Source: Sternotherus odoratus (Eukaryota; Chordata; Testudines; Kinosternidae). Taken from it: DNA of 64,000 nt. Positions within the stretch are counted from its first letter, which is position 1. Every line of letters starts with the position of its first letter. A program made the position numbers and the translations under genes. Shown piece by piece: positions 30,479-43,500 of this stretch. The notes under the pieces are model-generated. The model had not been told where the DNA came from, ran no database searches, and was given only the letters and a program-made list of their open reading frames with translations. The stretch is from positions 1-64,000 of the forward strand of contig JAVMKO010000178.1 of assembly GCA_032164245.1 (NCBI GenBank), given 5' to 3'.

Positions 30479-32819
30479 TCTTAAACCTGTACTCCTGGGG
30501 GGCATTCTGTGCCAAAAAATTAAAAATTCTGCACACAATATTCTAAAATTCTGCAAATTTTATTTGTCAAAATAACCTAATCACACCCGTTTCAATTCTT
30601 TTGGTAATTTATTTCAAAATACCTGTCAGCAAGTATGTCTGTAACAATACAGACACTCACATATATTCCCCTAGGAGTAGAGTTGCTGTATGTTGCTGAG
30701 CCCATAGACTTGTAAAACTCATAGCAGGAACCAAGCTAAATGAGAGGCAGATTCTGATCTCCATCACATCAATGTAAATATGAATAGCTCCAAATTAGTC
30801 TGCATTTACAGTGATGTTACAGACATTGGAATATGAGCCAGTCTGATAGTGGTTAGAGTAAGGAACAAAATTAGCTCTTTCATGAATCATTCAGTAAACT
30901 GGGACAAACCAGTTAACTTTCTTCACCTTGGTTCAGCCATCTATAAAGGAGAGAGAATATTTATTAGGACATATCCACTACAACTGTACAAAAAGGTGCA
31001 GTTTAAACATACCTGCACTAGCCAAGCCTCTTGTGATCTATAGGAGATTGCTGGCAACTGCTGGGGTCGGTCTTTCCACCGCTGCCTTTCTTTTGTGAGA
31101 TTTTCAGGGGGCAACTTTCATTTAGCTCAGACCTCATATAGTGGTAGCTTTACCTGCACTTTGGGCTGTTCTGGTCCCCTGTAGTTCCTCTCTCTAAGCA
31201 TAGGTAAGGCTGAAGTTGCCTTATATCACTGCAATTTGAAGCCTCCTTGTCTGCTACCGGGGACTTCCTGGGTTTGTGCTGGCGTAAACCAACATAATGT
31301 GAGTAATACTACTTTAGAGTAGGCTAAGGCTTATCTGTTAATTCATTAATCACTATTCCTGTTTAATTGGTTTAAAAACTGAAAAGTGGCTGATGAACAG
31401 TTCTAGTTAATCTGATTTACAGAAAACAAACATTCTATTTTCACCCACCTTCCCAATTTCATAAAGTCTCTTTAGGGCCTTATGTTGCAGGATTGATCTG
31501 TTCGGGTGAAATTCACCCCTGTGCAGAGGGCTCACACAAGCCCTATGTGCCACTGAAGCCTAGTGTTTTCAAATGTGGCTTATATAGACTTGAATGCTGC
31601 ATAGGCCTCAAGGCATAGGCTTTACTGAAGAGGGATGGAATTTATTTGATACAATTTGAAAAAAAACCCTACTCATTATCCATTTGAATTCCAATTTACA
31701 GACAGTAAAATTCAGAGGAGCTATTGTTGATTTCACCTGAGAGAGTATCTTCCACTTCCACTTTCATTCACATCAATGAGCAAATGAAAGTGTTCAATTT
31801 CACCAATTTACTGTATGTATTCCTGTGCAGTTGCATTTAGCTGCTTTGCTTATAAAATACTATAGATCAATGAAATACACAGTGAGCTGTCGCATAACTT
31901 TTCATTGGTGAAAACAGAGAAGCCAATTTTTCGTTTTTGCACATGATGCTCTTTGGCTACGGCAAAATGATAAGAAGAAACTCCGTGTTAATCTTACTTT
32001 GAAAGGAGCTTTCGGGATTGCAAGTTAATAGATTAATAAACTGACTGTTTGTAAACAGCTATAACTGGTGACATTATTTACTGTAGAGGTGCTTCATTGC
32101 CATAGCATGTGGAAACTTGTAAAGCAGCATTCTTTTTCATTACGTAAATTACACAAAAATGGGATTAAGGATGACATCTACCAACCTAACATTTCTGAAA
32201 TAACTGCATCCTTCAGCATCTCATAGATGAGGACATAATATGGTTTCATTTTCTTATGTGACACTTTTAATTATGAATGATATAAATCACATAAGAATTA
32301 GAACATTCACTTTCCATCTCTCCTTATGGATAAAAAGCAATGTTAATACAGATATGCTTCCTGAATTGACTGAAATAAATTGATTACTAAGAAGCTGTAT
32401 TTTAGGGAGCCTCTTGTTGGACCTGTTGTATTATTTAACATGCGTTCTTGTTCTATTATGCTAAATAAATGGTGATAACTAGTTAACCAGCTCTGATACG
32501 TAAATGTACACCTGACGCTCCTAAAGACTTCTTAGGGCGCTCCTTTCATGTATTATCTGACTGGATGTTAATTGGCTCTGTCATTAGTCACAGTCTTGAG
32601 AAGCAGTCCTAATAAGGCTACAGTATAATAGCTTTGGAAGAAAAACAAATCTTTGATACCAAGACAATCTCAGGTAGGCTTGTCTTCTATGGATGTACAG
32701 TACTTCTAGAAAGATGATAGAAAAGATGATTGACACCCTTTGAAATGCCTACATCTTTTATGATGCTATTAAATATTACGTACCAAGTTCGGTAATTGCT
32801 GCTAGACATTTTGAATAAC
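30479..32819. other. AT-rich intergenic DNA, possible conserved non-coding segments
   Basis: No exon is recognised. The stretch 31900-32720 is free of recognised repeats and dense in TF-like motifs, for example the forkhead-type TGTTTGTAAACA at 32046-32057. It could hold enhancers, but this cannot be shown without alignment. Confidence 0.35.
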
Positions 32820-32833
32820 TTCCTGAATAATAG

Positions 32834-33073
32834 AGGAAACAAAATCTTGTGGCACCTTAAAGACTAACTATAAAGTTTTGAAGCATGAGCTTTCGTGGGC
32901 TAATACCCACTTCGTCGGATGCAAGCAGTGGAAAAGCATTTCCACTGCTTGCATCCGACGAAGTGGGTATTAGCCCACGAAAGCTCATGCTTCAAAACTT
33001 TATAGTTAGTCTTTAAGGTGCCACAAGATTTTGTTTCCTCTGCTATTCCAGACTAACACGGCTACCTCTCTGA
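32834..33073. mobile_element. Palindromic PLE tail dimer with 14-bp target duplication
   Basis: Two PLE tails are joined head-to-head. Left arm 32834-32934 and right arm 32939-33039 are perfect inverted repeats of 101 bp separated by AGCA. The right tail extends 34 bp further. The direct repeat TTCCTGAATAATAG flanks the whole insertion at 32820-32833 and 33074-33087, so the dimer was inserted as one unit. Confidence 0.93.
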
Positions 33074-33087
33074 TTCCTGAATAATAG

Positions 33088-33914
33088 TAGCTTACAGTAG
33101 AAGTTAATTGGGGCTATTGGAAGATGCTTGAAAAGCAAAATAATGTTTGTTTAATTATTCCAATATAAATTATAATATAGTAGGTGGTATACAACCTTTA
33201 CATATTTATATACACTGTAGCCATGTTGTGATTGCTGGCAGGACTGTAATTACCAGGGGATGTTTGAAGGCCAAAAGCGTATCTGACTTCAAAAAAATAA
33301 TTTGATACATTCATGTTCTTCAGTGCCCAGGACATGAATATATACCCAGGTGGAACCCCATGTTCTGGTTGTCCCTAAACCTCCAACTGCCATAAGATGG
33401 AACTGGCTGATGGGATGGATCACTTAACGTTGCAGCAAAAATCTAGTTCCAAACCATGGCTCTTCACAACCCGCCAATTCCTATGCAGAAAAACCACCAA
33501 AGGGGAGTTATCAAGGGGTAAGGTGACAGGCTTGTGTTCCTTTGAAGTTCCACCACATCCTCCCCTTCTGGGGGTGAGACTGGCAGCAGAGCTGAAAGGC
33601 TGTGTGTGGTCACCAGTTCTGCATGGGGACTGGGGACGGATCTCTCAGATCTCATCCCACTTTTGTTCCTTTGGGTCTGCTTTACCTGCCCTGTTGCCTG
33701 CCGCAGTTCTCTCTGGTGTCATACCCTCACTGCAGTGATGGCATCACTGTTATACTTTGCATTGGAAGTCAGCTGCCCTAAGAGGGAAACCTGCCTCAGA
33801 GGGGGTCTGAGGGTGCGGGGGGTGGGGTGCGGGGGTCAAACAAGGGGGCGGGGGGTGGGGTGCGGGGGTCAAACAAGGGGGCGGGGGGATGTTACTTGCA
33901 GGGCTCATTAGTTT
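33088..33914. other. Spacer, no gene recognised
   Basis: Changes from AT-rich to GC-rich. A G-rich duplicated 30-mer (GGGGGGTGGGGTGCGGGGG core) is at 33815-33885. Confidence 0.45.
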
Positions 33915-34235
33915 CCTTCAGCTTTTCTCCCTCCCCCCCGCCCCGCCCCCTCCTCCCCCATCGACCCCCACGTCCCTCCCAGCCCCCCCACCCCGCCCCC
34001 TGCTCCCCCATCGACCCCCACGTCCCTCCCAGCCCCCCACCCCGCCCCCTCCTCCCCCATCGACCCCCACGTCCCTCCCAGCCCCCCCACCCCGCCCCCT
34101 GCTCCCCACACATCGACCCCCACGTCCCTCCCTCCCCCCCGCCCCCTGCTCCCCCCCGCTCCGCCCCCTGCTCCCCCCACATCGACCCCCACGTCCCTCC
34201 CAGCCCCCCAAGGCCCCACCTTCCAATTCAACAAC
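33915..34235. repeat. C-rich minisatellite, about 59-bp unit
   Basis: About five copies of a unit containing CATCGACCCCCACGTCCCTC and a C-rich linker. It lies immediately upstream of the CpG promoter at 34.4 kb. Confidence 0.85.
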
Positions 34236-34369
34236 CCCCCCCAAACTCGTTCGCCCCTTCACCCCCAGACCCGCCTCCTGCCCCCCAAGCGCCCCCAGAC
34301 CCGCCCCCCCTCCAGCCCCCCAACTGCGCCCCCGCCCGCCGCACCTCGGCCCGGGCCGCTCCGCCCTCG

Positions 34370-34458
34370 CCGCCGGCTTTTCCCTTCCGCCCCGCCGCTT
34401 CCGCTTCCGCTTCCGCTTCCGCCCCGCACCAAGATGGCGGCGGCCGCCTCGCGCCCAG
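34370..34458 (+). promoter_or_regulatory. TATA-less CpG promoter with ETS repeats, YY1 site and candidate first exon
   Basis: A tandem CGCTTC hexamer (about 34396-34422) provides several ETS-type CTTCCG motifs. CAAGATGGCGGC at 34430-34441 is a textbook YY1 site, which in many housekeeping genes overlaps the start codon. The ATG at 34434 opens MAAAASRP and reaches a donor CCAG|GTGCCT after 25 nt. The direction of the YY1 site predicts rightward transcription. The next recognisable same-strand exons are those of CNTROB, 12 kb downstream, whose own ATG is at 46519. This may therefore be its 5' exon or the start of an unrecognised gene. Confidence 0.5.
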
Positions 34459-34593
34459 GTGCCTGGTGGGTGGGAGGAGGGGCGCGCGCCGGGCGGTTGG
34501 CGGGAAGTCGTTGGAGGGGGCGGGGCTGGGGCGGTGCGTCGCGAGGCCGGGGGCGGGGCTGGAAGAGCAGTTGAGGGGGGTGAGGCTGCTGGA

Positions 34594-37500
34594 CACCCCC
34601 ATTGGGGGGGGGACTTGTGGGGATGGGGGGAGGAGGGGATGGGAGGTGACTTGTGGGGCGGGGGGAGGAGGGGATGGGAGGTGACTTGTGGGGCGGGGGG
34701 AGGAGGGGATGGGGGGTGACTTGTGGGGCTGCGGGGGGGAGGGGATGGGGGGTGACTTGTGGGGCGGGGGGAGGAGGGGATGGGGGGTGACCTGTGGGGC
34801 TGCGGGGGGGAGGGGATGGGGGGTGACTTGTGGGGCGGGGGGAGGAGGGGATGGGGGGTGACTTGTGGGGATGGGGGGAGGAGGGGATGGGAGGTGACTT
34901 GTGGGGCTGCGGGGGGGAGGGGATGGGGGGTGACTTGTGGGGCGGGGGGAGGAGGGGATGGGGGGTGACTTGTGGGGATGGGGGGAGGAGGGGATGGGGG
35001 GTGACCTGTGGGGCTGCGGGGGGGAGGGGATGGGGGGTGACTTGTGGGGCGGGGGGAGGAGGGGATGGGGGTGACTTGTGGGGATGGGGGGAGGAGGGGA
35101 TGGGGGGTGACTTGTGGGGCGGGGGGAGGAGGGGATGGGGGGTGACTTGTGGGGCGGGGGGAGGAGGATGGGAGGTGACTTGTGGGGCTGCGGGGGGGAG
35201 GGGATGGGGGGTGACTTGTGGGGCGGGGGGAGGAGGGGATGGGGGGTGACTTGTGGGGATGGGGGGAGGAGGGGATGGGGGGTGACCTGTGGGGCTGCGG
35301 GGGGGAGGGGATGGGGGGTGACTTGTGGGGCGGGGGGAGGAGGGGATGGGGGTGACTTGTGGGGATGGGGGGAGGAGGGGATGGGAGGTGACTTGTGGGG
35401 CGGGGGGAGGAGGGGATGGGAGGTGACTTGTGGGGCGGGGGGAGGAGGGGATGGGAGGTGACTTGTGGGGATGGGGGGAGGAGGGGATGGGAGGTGACTT
35501 GTGGGGATGGGGGGAGGAGGGGATGGGGGGTGACTTGTGGGGCGGGGGGAGGAGGGGATGGGGGGTGACTTGTGGGGCGGGGGGAGGAGGGGATGGGAGG
35601 TGACTTGTGGGGCGGGGGGAGGAGGGGATGGGAGGTGACTTGTGGGGATGGGGGGAGGAGGGGATGGGGGGTGACTTGTGGGGCGGGGGGAGGAGGGGAT
35701 GGGAGGTGACTTGTGGGGCTGCGGGGGGGAGGGGATGGGGGGTGACTTGTGGGGCGGGGGGAGGAGGGGATGGGAGGTGACTTGTGGGGCGGGGGGAGGA
35801 GGGGATGGGGGGTGACTTGTGGGGCGGGGGGAGGAGGGGATGGGAGGTGACTTGTGGGGATGGGGGGAGGAGGGGATGGGGGGTGACTTGTGGGGCGGGG
35901 GGAGGAGGGGATGGGGGGTGACTTGTGGGGCGGGGGGAGGAGGGGATGGGGGGTGACTTGTGGGGATGGGGGGAGGAGGGGATGGGAGGTGACTTGTGGG
36001 GCGGGGGGAGGAGGGGATGGGGGGTGACTTGTGGGGCGGGGGGAGGAGGGGATGGGGGGTGACTTGTGGGGATGGGGGGAGGAGGGGATGGGAGGTGACT
36101 TGTGGGGATGGGGGGAGGAGGGGATGGGAGGTGACTTGTGGGGATGGGGGGAGGAGGGGATGGGAGGTGACTTGTGGGGCGGGGGGAGGAGGGGATGGGG
36201 GGTGACTTGTGGGGCGGGGGGAGGAGGGGATGGGGGGTGACTTGTGGGGATGGGGGGAGGAGGGGATGGGAGGTGACTTGTGGGGATGGGGGGAGGAGGG
36301 GATGGGGGGTGACTTGTGGGGCGGGGGGAGGAGGGGATGGGAGGTGACTTGTGGGGCTGCGGGGGGGAGGGGATGGGGGGTGACTTGTGGGGCGGGGGGA
36401 GGAGGGGATGGGAGGTGACTTGTGGGGCGGGGGGAGGAGGGGATGGGAGGTGACTTGTGGGGATGGGGGGAGGAGGGGATGGGAGGTGACTTGTGGGGAT
36501 GGGGGGAGGAGGGGATGGGAGGTGACTTGTGGGGCGGGGGGAGGAGGGGATGGGAGGTGACTTGTGGGGCTGCGGGGGGGAGGGGATGGGGGGTGACTTG
36601 TGGGGCGGGGGGAGGAGGGGATGGGAGGTGACTTGTGGGGCGGGGGGAGGAGGGGATGGGGGGTGACTTGTGGGGCGGGGGGAGGAGGGGATGGGGGGTG
36701 ACTTGTGGGGATGGGGGGAGGAGGGGATGGGGGGTGACTTGTGGGGATGGGGGTGACTGGAGGGGATGGGGGGTGACTTGTGGGGATGGGGGTGACTGGA
36801 GGGGATGGGGGGTGACTTGTGGGGCGGGGGGAGGAGGGGATGGGGGGTGACTTGTGGGGATGGGGGGAGGAGGGGATGGGGGGTGACTTGTGGGGCGGGG
36901 GGAGGAGGGGATGGGCGGTGACTTGTGGGGCGGGGGGAGGAGGGGATGGGAGGTGACTTGTGGGGCGGGGGGAGGAGGGGATGGGAGGTGACTTGTGGGG
37001 CTGCGGGGGGGAGGGGATGGGGGGTGACTTGTGGGGATGGGGGGAGGAGGGGATGGGGGGTGACTTGTGGGGCGGGGGGAGGAGGGGATGGGCGGTGACT
37101 TGTGGGGATGGGGGGAGGAGGGGATGGGAGGTGACTTGTGGGGCGGGGGGAGGAGGGGATGGGAGGTGACTTGTGGGGATGGGGGGAGGAGGGGATGGGG
37201 GGTGACTTGTGGGGCGGGGGGAGGAGGGGATGGGAGGTGACTTGTGGGGCGGGGGGAGGAGGGGATGGGAGGTGACTTGTGGGGCGGGGGGAGGAGGGGA
37301 TGGGAGGTGACTTGTGGGGCGGGGGGAGGAGGGGATGGGGGGTGACTTGTGGGGCGGGGGGAGGAGGGGATGGGAGGTGACTTGTGGGGCGGGGGGAGGA
37401 GGGGATGGGGGGTGACTTGTGGGGCGGGGGGAGGAGGGGATGGGAGGTGACTTGTGGGGCGGGGGGAGGAGGGGATGGGAGGTGACTTGTGGGGCTGCGG

Positions 37501-40500
37501 GGGGGAGGGGATGGGGGGTGACTTGTGGGGCTGCGGGGGGGAGGGGATGGGAGGTGACTTGTGGGGCGGGGGGAGGAGGGGATGGGGGGTGACTTGTGGG
37601 GCGGGGGGAGGAGGATGGGAGGTGACTTGTGGGGCTGCGGGGGGGAGGGGATGGGGGGTGACTTGTGGGGATGGGGGGAGGAGGGGATGGGAGGTGACTT
37701 GTGGGGATGGGGGGAGGAGGGGATGGGAGGTGACTTGTGGGGATGGGGGGAGGAGGGGATGGGAGGTGACTTGTGGGGATGGGGGGAGGAGGGGATGGGA
37801 GGTGACTTGTGGGGATGGGGGGAGGAGGGGATGGGGGGTGACTTGTGGGGCTGCGGGGGGGAGGGGATGGGGGGTGACTTGTGGGGCTGCGGGGGGGAGG
37901 GGATGGGGGGTGACTTGTGGGGATGGGGGGAGGAGGGGATGGGGGGTGACTTGTGGGGCTGCGGGGGGGAGGGGATGGGGGGTGACTTGTGGGGATGGGG
38001 GGAGGAGGGGATGGGGGGTGACCTGTGGGGCTGCGGGGGGGAGGGGATGGGGGGTGACTTGTGGGGATGGGGGGAGGAGGGGATGGGGGGTGACTTGTGG
38101 GGATGGGGGTGACTGGAGGGGATGGGGGGTGACTTGTGGGGATGGGGGTGACTGGAGGGGATGGGGGGTGACTTGTGGGGCGGGGGGAGGAGGGGATGGG
38201 GGGTGACTTGTGGGGATGGGGGGAGGAGGGGATGGGGGGTGACTTGTGGGGCGGGGGGAGGAGGGGATGGGGGGTGACTTGTGGGGCGGGGGGAGGAGGG
38301 GATGGGAGGTGACTTGTGGGGCGGGGGGAGGAGGGGATGGGAGGTGACTTGTGGGGCTGCGGGGGGGAGGGGATGGGGGGTGACTTGTGGGGATGGGGGG
38401 AGGAGGGGATGGGAGGTGACTTGTGGGGATGGGGGGAGGAGGGGATGGGAGGTGACTTGTGGGGATGGGGGGAGGAGGGGATGGGAGGTGACTTGTGGGG
38501 ATGGGGGGAGGAGGGGATGGGGGGTGACTTGTGGGGATGGGGGGAGGAGGGGATGGGAGGTGACTTGTGGGGATGGGGGGAGGAGGGGATGGGAGGTGAC
38601 TTGTGGGGATGGGGGGAGGAGGGGATGGGAGGTGACTTGTGGGGATGGGGGGAGGAGGGGATGGGAGGTGACTTGTGGGGATGGGGGGAGGAGGGGATGG
38701 GAGGTGACTTGTGGGGCGGGGGGAGGAGGGGATGGGAGGTGACTTGTGGGGCGGGGGGAGGAGGGGATGGGGGGTGACTTGTGGGGATGGGGGGAGGAGG
38801 GGATGGGAGGTGACTTGTGGGGCTGTGGGGGGGAGGGGATGGGGGGTGACTTGTGGGGATGGGGGGAGGAGGGGATGGGAGGTGACTTGTGGGGATGGGG
38901 GGAGGAGGGGATGGGAGGTGACTTGTGGGGATGGGGGGAGGAGGGGATGGGGGGTGACTTGTGGGGCTGCGGGGGGGAGGGGATGGGGGGTGACTTGTGG
39001 GGCTGCGGGGGGGAGGGGATGGGGGGTGACTTGTGGGGATGGGGGGAGGAGGGGATGGGGGGTGACTTGTGGGGCTGCGGGGGGGAGGGGATGGGGGGTG
39101 ACTTGTGGGGATGGGGGGAGGAGGGGATGGGGGGTGACCTGTGGGGCTGCGGGGGGGAGGGGATGGGGGGTGACTTGTGGGGATGGGGGGAGGAGGGGAT
39201 GGGGGGTGACTTGAGGGGATGGGGGGTGACTTGTGGGGATGGGGGTGACTGGAGGGGATGGGGGGTGACTTGTGGGGATGGGGGTGACTGGAGGGGATGG
39301 GGGGGTGACTTGTGGGGCGGGGGGAGGAGGGGATGGGGGGTGACTTGTGGGGATGGGGGGAGGAGGGGATGGGGGGTGACTTGAGGGGATGGGGGGTGAC
39401 TTGTGGGGATGGGGGTGACTGGAGGGGATGGGGGGTGACTTGTGGGGATGGGGGTGACTGGAGGGGATGGGGGGTGACTTGTGGGGCGGGGGGAGGAGGG
39501 GATGGGGGGTGACTTGTGGGGATGGGGGGAGGAGGGGATGGGGGGTGACTTGTGGGGATGGGGGGAGGAGGGGATGGGGGGTGACTTGTGGGGCTGCGGG
39601 GGGGAGGGGATGGGGGGTGACTTGTGGGGATGGGGGGAGGAGGGGATGGGGGGTGACTTGTGGGGATGGGGGGAGGAGGGGATGGGGGGTGACTTGTGGG
39701 GATGGGGGGAGGAGGGGATGGGGGGTGACTTGTGGGGCGGGGGGAGGAGGGGATGGGGGGTGACTTGTGGGGCGGGGGGAGGAGGGGATGGGGGGTGACT
39801 TGTGGGGCGGGGGGAGGAGGGGATGGGAGGTGACTTGTGGGGCGGGGGGAGGAGGGGATGGGAGGTGACTTGTGGGGCTGCGGGGGGGAGGGGATGGGAG
39901 GTGACTTGTGGGGCTGCGGGGGGGAGGGGATGGGGGGTGACTTGTGGGGATGGGGGGAGGAGGGGATGGGGGGTGACTTGTGGGGATGGGGGGAGGAGGG
40001 GATGGGAGGTGACTTGTGGGGATGGGGGGAGGAGGGGATGGGGGGTGACTTGTGGGGATGGGGGGAGGAGGGGATGGGGGGTGACTTGTGGGGATGGGGG
40101 GAGGAGGGGATGGGGGGTGACTTGTGGGGCTGCGGGGAGGAGGGGATGGGGGGTGACTTGTGGGGCTGCGGGGGGGAGGGGATGGGGGGTGACTTGTGGG
40201 GCTGCGGGGAGGAGGGGATGGGGGGTGACTTGTGGGGCTGCGGGGGGGAGGGGATGGGGGGTGACTTGTGGGGATGGGGGGAGGAGGGGATGGGGGGTGA
40301 CTTGTGGGGCTGCGGGGGGGAGGGGATGGGGGGTGACTTGTGGGGATGGGGGGAGGAGGGGATGGGGGGTGACTTGTGGGGATGGGGGTGACTGGAGGGG
40401 ATGGGAGGTGACTTGTGGGGCTGCGGGGGAGGAGGGAATGGGGGGTGACTTGTGGGGATGGGGGTGACTGGAGGGGATGGGAGGTGACTTGTGGGGCTGC

Positions 40501-43500
40501 GGGGGGGGAGGGGATGGGAGGTGACTTGTGGGGATGGGGGTGACTGGAGGGGATGGGGGGTGACTTGTGGGGCTGCGGGGGGGAGGGGATGGGAGGTGAC
40601 TTGTGGGTCTGCGGGGGGGAGGGGATGGGGGGTGACTTGTGGGACTGCGGGGAGGAGGGGATGGGAGGTGACTTGTGGGGCTGCGGGGGGAGGTGATGGG
40701 GGGGTGACTGGAGGGGATGGGGGAGGTGATGGGGGGGTGACTTGTGGGGCTGCGGGGAGGAGGGGATGGGAGGTGACTTGTGGGGCTGCGGGGGGGAGGG
40801 GATGGGGGGTGACTGGAGGGGATGGGGGAGGTGATGGGGGGGGTGACTTGTGGGGCTACAGGGGGGAGGGGATGGGGTGACTGGAGGGGATGGGGGGAGG
40901 GGATGGGGGTGACTTGTGGGGCTACAGGGGGGGAGGGGTTGGGGGGGTGACTGGAGGGGATGGGGGAGGTGATGGGGGGGTGACTTGTGGGGCTGCGGGG
41001 AGGAGGGGATGGGAGGTGACTTGTGGGGCTGCGGGGGGGAGGGGATGGGAGGTGACTTGTGGGGCTGCGGGGGGGAGGGGATGGGGGGTGACTTGTGGGG
41101 ATGGGGGGAGGAGGGGATGGGGGGTGACTTGTGGGGATGGGGGGAGGAGGGAGGATGGGGGGGGTGGACTTGTGGGGATGGGGGGTGACTGGAGGGGATG
41201 GGGGGGTGACTTGTGGGGATGGGGGTGACTGGAGGGGATGGGGGGTGACTTGTGGGGCGGGGGAGGAGGGGATGGGGGGTGACTTGTGGGGATGGGGGGA
41301 GGAGGGGATGGGGGGTGACTTGTGGGGCGGGGGGGGAGGAGGGGATGGGCGGTGACTTGTGGGGCGGGGGGAGGAGGGGATGGGGAGGTGACTTGTGGGG
41401 CGGGGGGAGGAGGGGATGGGAGGTGACTTGTGGGGCTGCGGGGGGGAGGGGATGGGGGGTGACTTGTGGGGATGGGGGAGGAGGGGATGGGGGGTGACTT
41501 GTGGGGCGGGGGGAGGAGGGGATGGGCGGTGACTTGTGGGGATGGGGGGAGGAGGGGATGGGAGGTGACTTGTGGGGCGGGGGAGGAGGGGATGGGAGGT
41601 GACTTGTGGGGATGGGGGGAGGAGGGGATGGGGGGGGACTTGTGGGGCGGGGGAGGAGGGGATGGGAGGTGACTTGTGGGGCGGGGGGAGGAGGGGATGG
41701 GAGGTGACTTGTGGGGCGGGGGGAGGAGGGGGATGGGAGGTGACTTGTGGGGCGGGGGGGAGGAGGGGATGGGGGGTGACTTGTGGGGCGGGGGGGAGGA
41801 GGGGATGGGAGGTGACTTGTGGGGCGGGGGGAGGAGGGATGGGGGGGTGACTTGTGGGGCGGGGGGAGGAGGGGGATGGGAGGTGACTTGTGGGGCGGGG
41901 GGAGGAGGGGATGGGAGGTGACTTGTGGGGCTGCGGGGGGGAGGGGATGGGGGGTGACTTGTGGGGCTGCGGGGGGGAGGGGATGGGAGGTGACTTGTGG
42001 GGCGGGGGGAGGAGGGGATGGGGGGTGACTTGTGGGGCGGGGGGAGGAGGATGGGAGGTGACTTGTGGGGCTGCGGGGGGGAGGGGATGGGGGGTGACTT
42101 GTGGGGATGGGGGGAGGAGGGGATGGGAGGTGACTTGTGGGGATGGGGGGAGGAGGGGATGGGAGGTGACTTGTGGGGATGGGGGGAGGAGGGGATGGGA
42201 GGTGACTTGTGGGGATGGGGGGAGGAGGGGATGGGAGGTGACTTGTGGGGATGGGGGGAGGAGGGGATGGGGGGGTGACTTGTGGGGCTGCGGGGGGGGA
42301 GGGATGGGGGGTGACTTGTGGGGCTGCGGGGGGGGGAGGGGGATGGGGGGGTGACTTGTGGGGATGGGGGGAGGAGGGGATGGGGGGTGACTTGTGGGGC
42401 TGCGGGGGGGAGGGGATGGGGGGTGACTTGTGGGGATGGGGGGAGGAGGGGATGGGGGGTGACCTGTGGGGCTGCGGGGGGGAGGGGATGGGGGGTGACT
42501 TGTGGGGATGGGGGGAGGAGGGGGATGGGGGGGTGACTTGTGGGGATGGGGGTGACTGGAGGGGATGGGGGGTGACTTGTGGGGGATGGGGGTGACTGGA
42601 GGGGATGGGGGGGTGACTTGTGGGGCGGGGGAGGAGGGAGGGGATGGGGGGGTGACTTGTGGGGATGGGGGGAGGAGGGGATGGGGGGTGACTTGTGGGG
42701 CGGGGGGAGGAGGGGATGGGGGTGACTTGTGGGGGCGGGGGGAGGAGGGGATGGGAGGTGACTTGTGGGGCGGGGGGGAGGAGGAGGATGGGAGGTGACT
42801 TGTGGGGCTGCGGGGAGGAGGGGATGGGAGGTGACTTGTGGGGATGGGGGGAGGAGGGGATGGGAGGTGACTTGTGGGGATGGAGGGGAGGAGGGATGGG
42901 AGGTGACTTGTGGGGATGGGGGAGGAGGAGGGGATGGGGGGTGACTTGTGGGGATGGGGGGGAGGAGGGGATGGGAGGTGACTTGTGGGGATGGGGGGAG
43001 GAGGGGATGGGGAGGGTGACTTGTGGGGGATGGGGGGAGGAGGGGATGGGAGGTGACTTGTGGGGATGGGGGGAGGAGGGGATGGGAGGTGACTTGTGGG
43101 GATGGGGGAGGAGGGGATGGGAGTGACTTGTGGGGCGGGGGGAGGAGGGGATGGGAGGTGACTTTGTGGGGCGGGGGGGAGGAGGGGATTGGGGGGTGAC
43201 TTGTGGGGATGGGGGGAGGAGGGGATGGGAGGTGACTTGTGGGGATGGGGGGAGGAGGGGATGGGAGGTGATCTTGTGGGGGATGGGGGGGAGGAGGGGA
43301 TGGGAGGTGACTTGTGGGTGATGGGGGGAGGAGGGGATGGGAGGTGTACTTGTGGGGATGGGGGGAGGAGGGGATGGGGGGTGACTTGTGGGGCTTGCGG
43401 GGGGGAGGGGATGGGGGGGGTGACTTGTGGGGCTGCGGGGGGGAGGGGGATGGGGGGTGGACTTGTGGGGATGGGGGGGAGGAGGGGATGGGGGGTGACT

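Noticed and set aside
33827..34719. Overlapping Pro-rich frames of 276-285 codons before the giant array
   Set aside because: They come from the C-rich 59-bp minisatellite and the CpG promoter. The frames differ between copies and run through the promoter.
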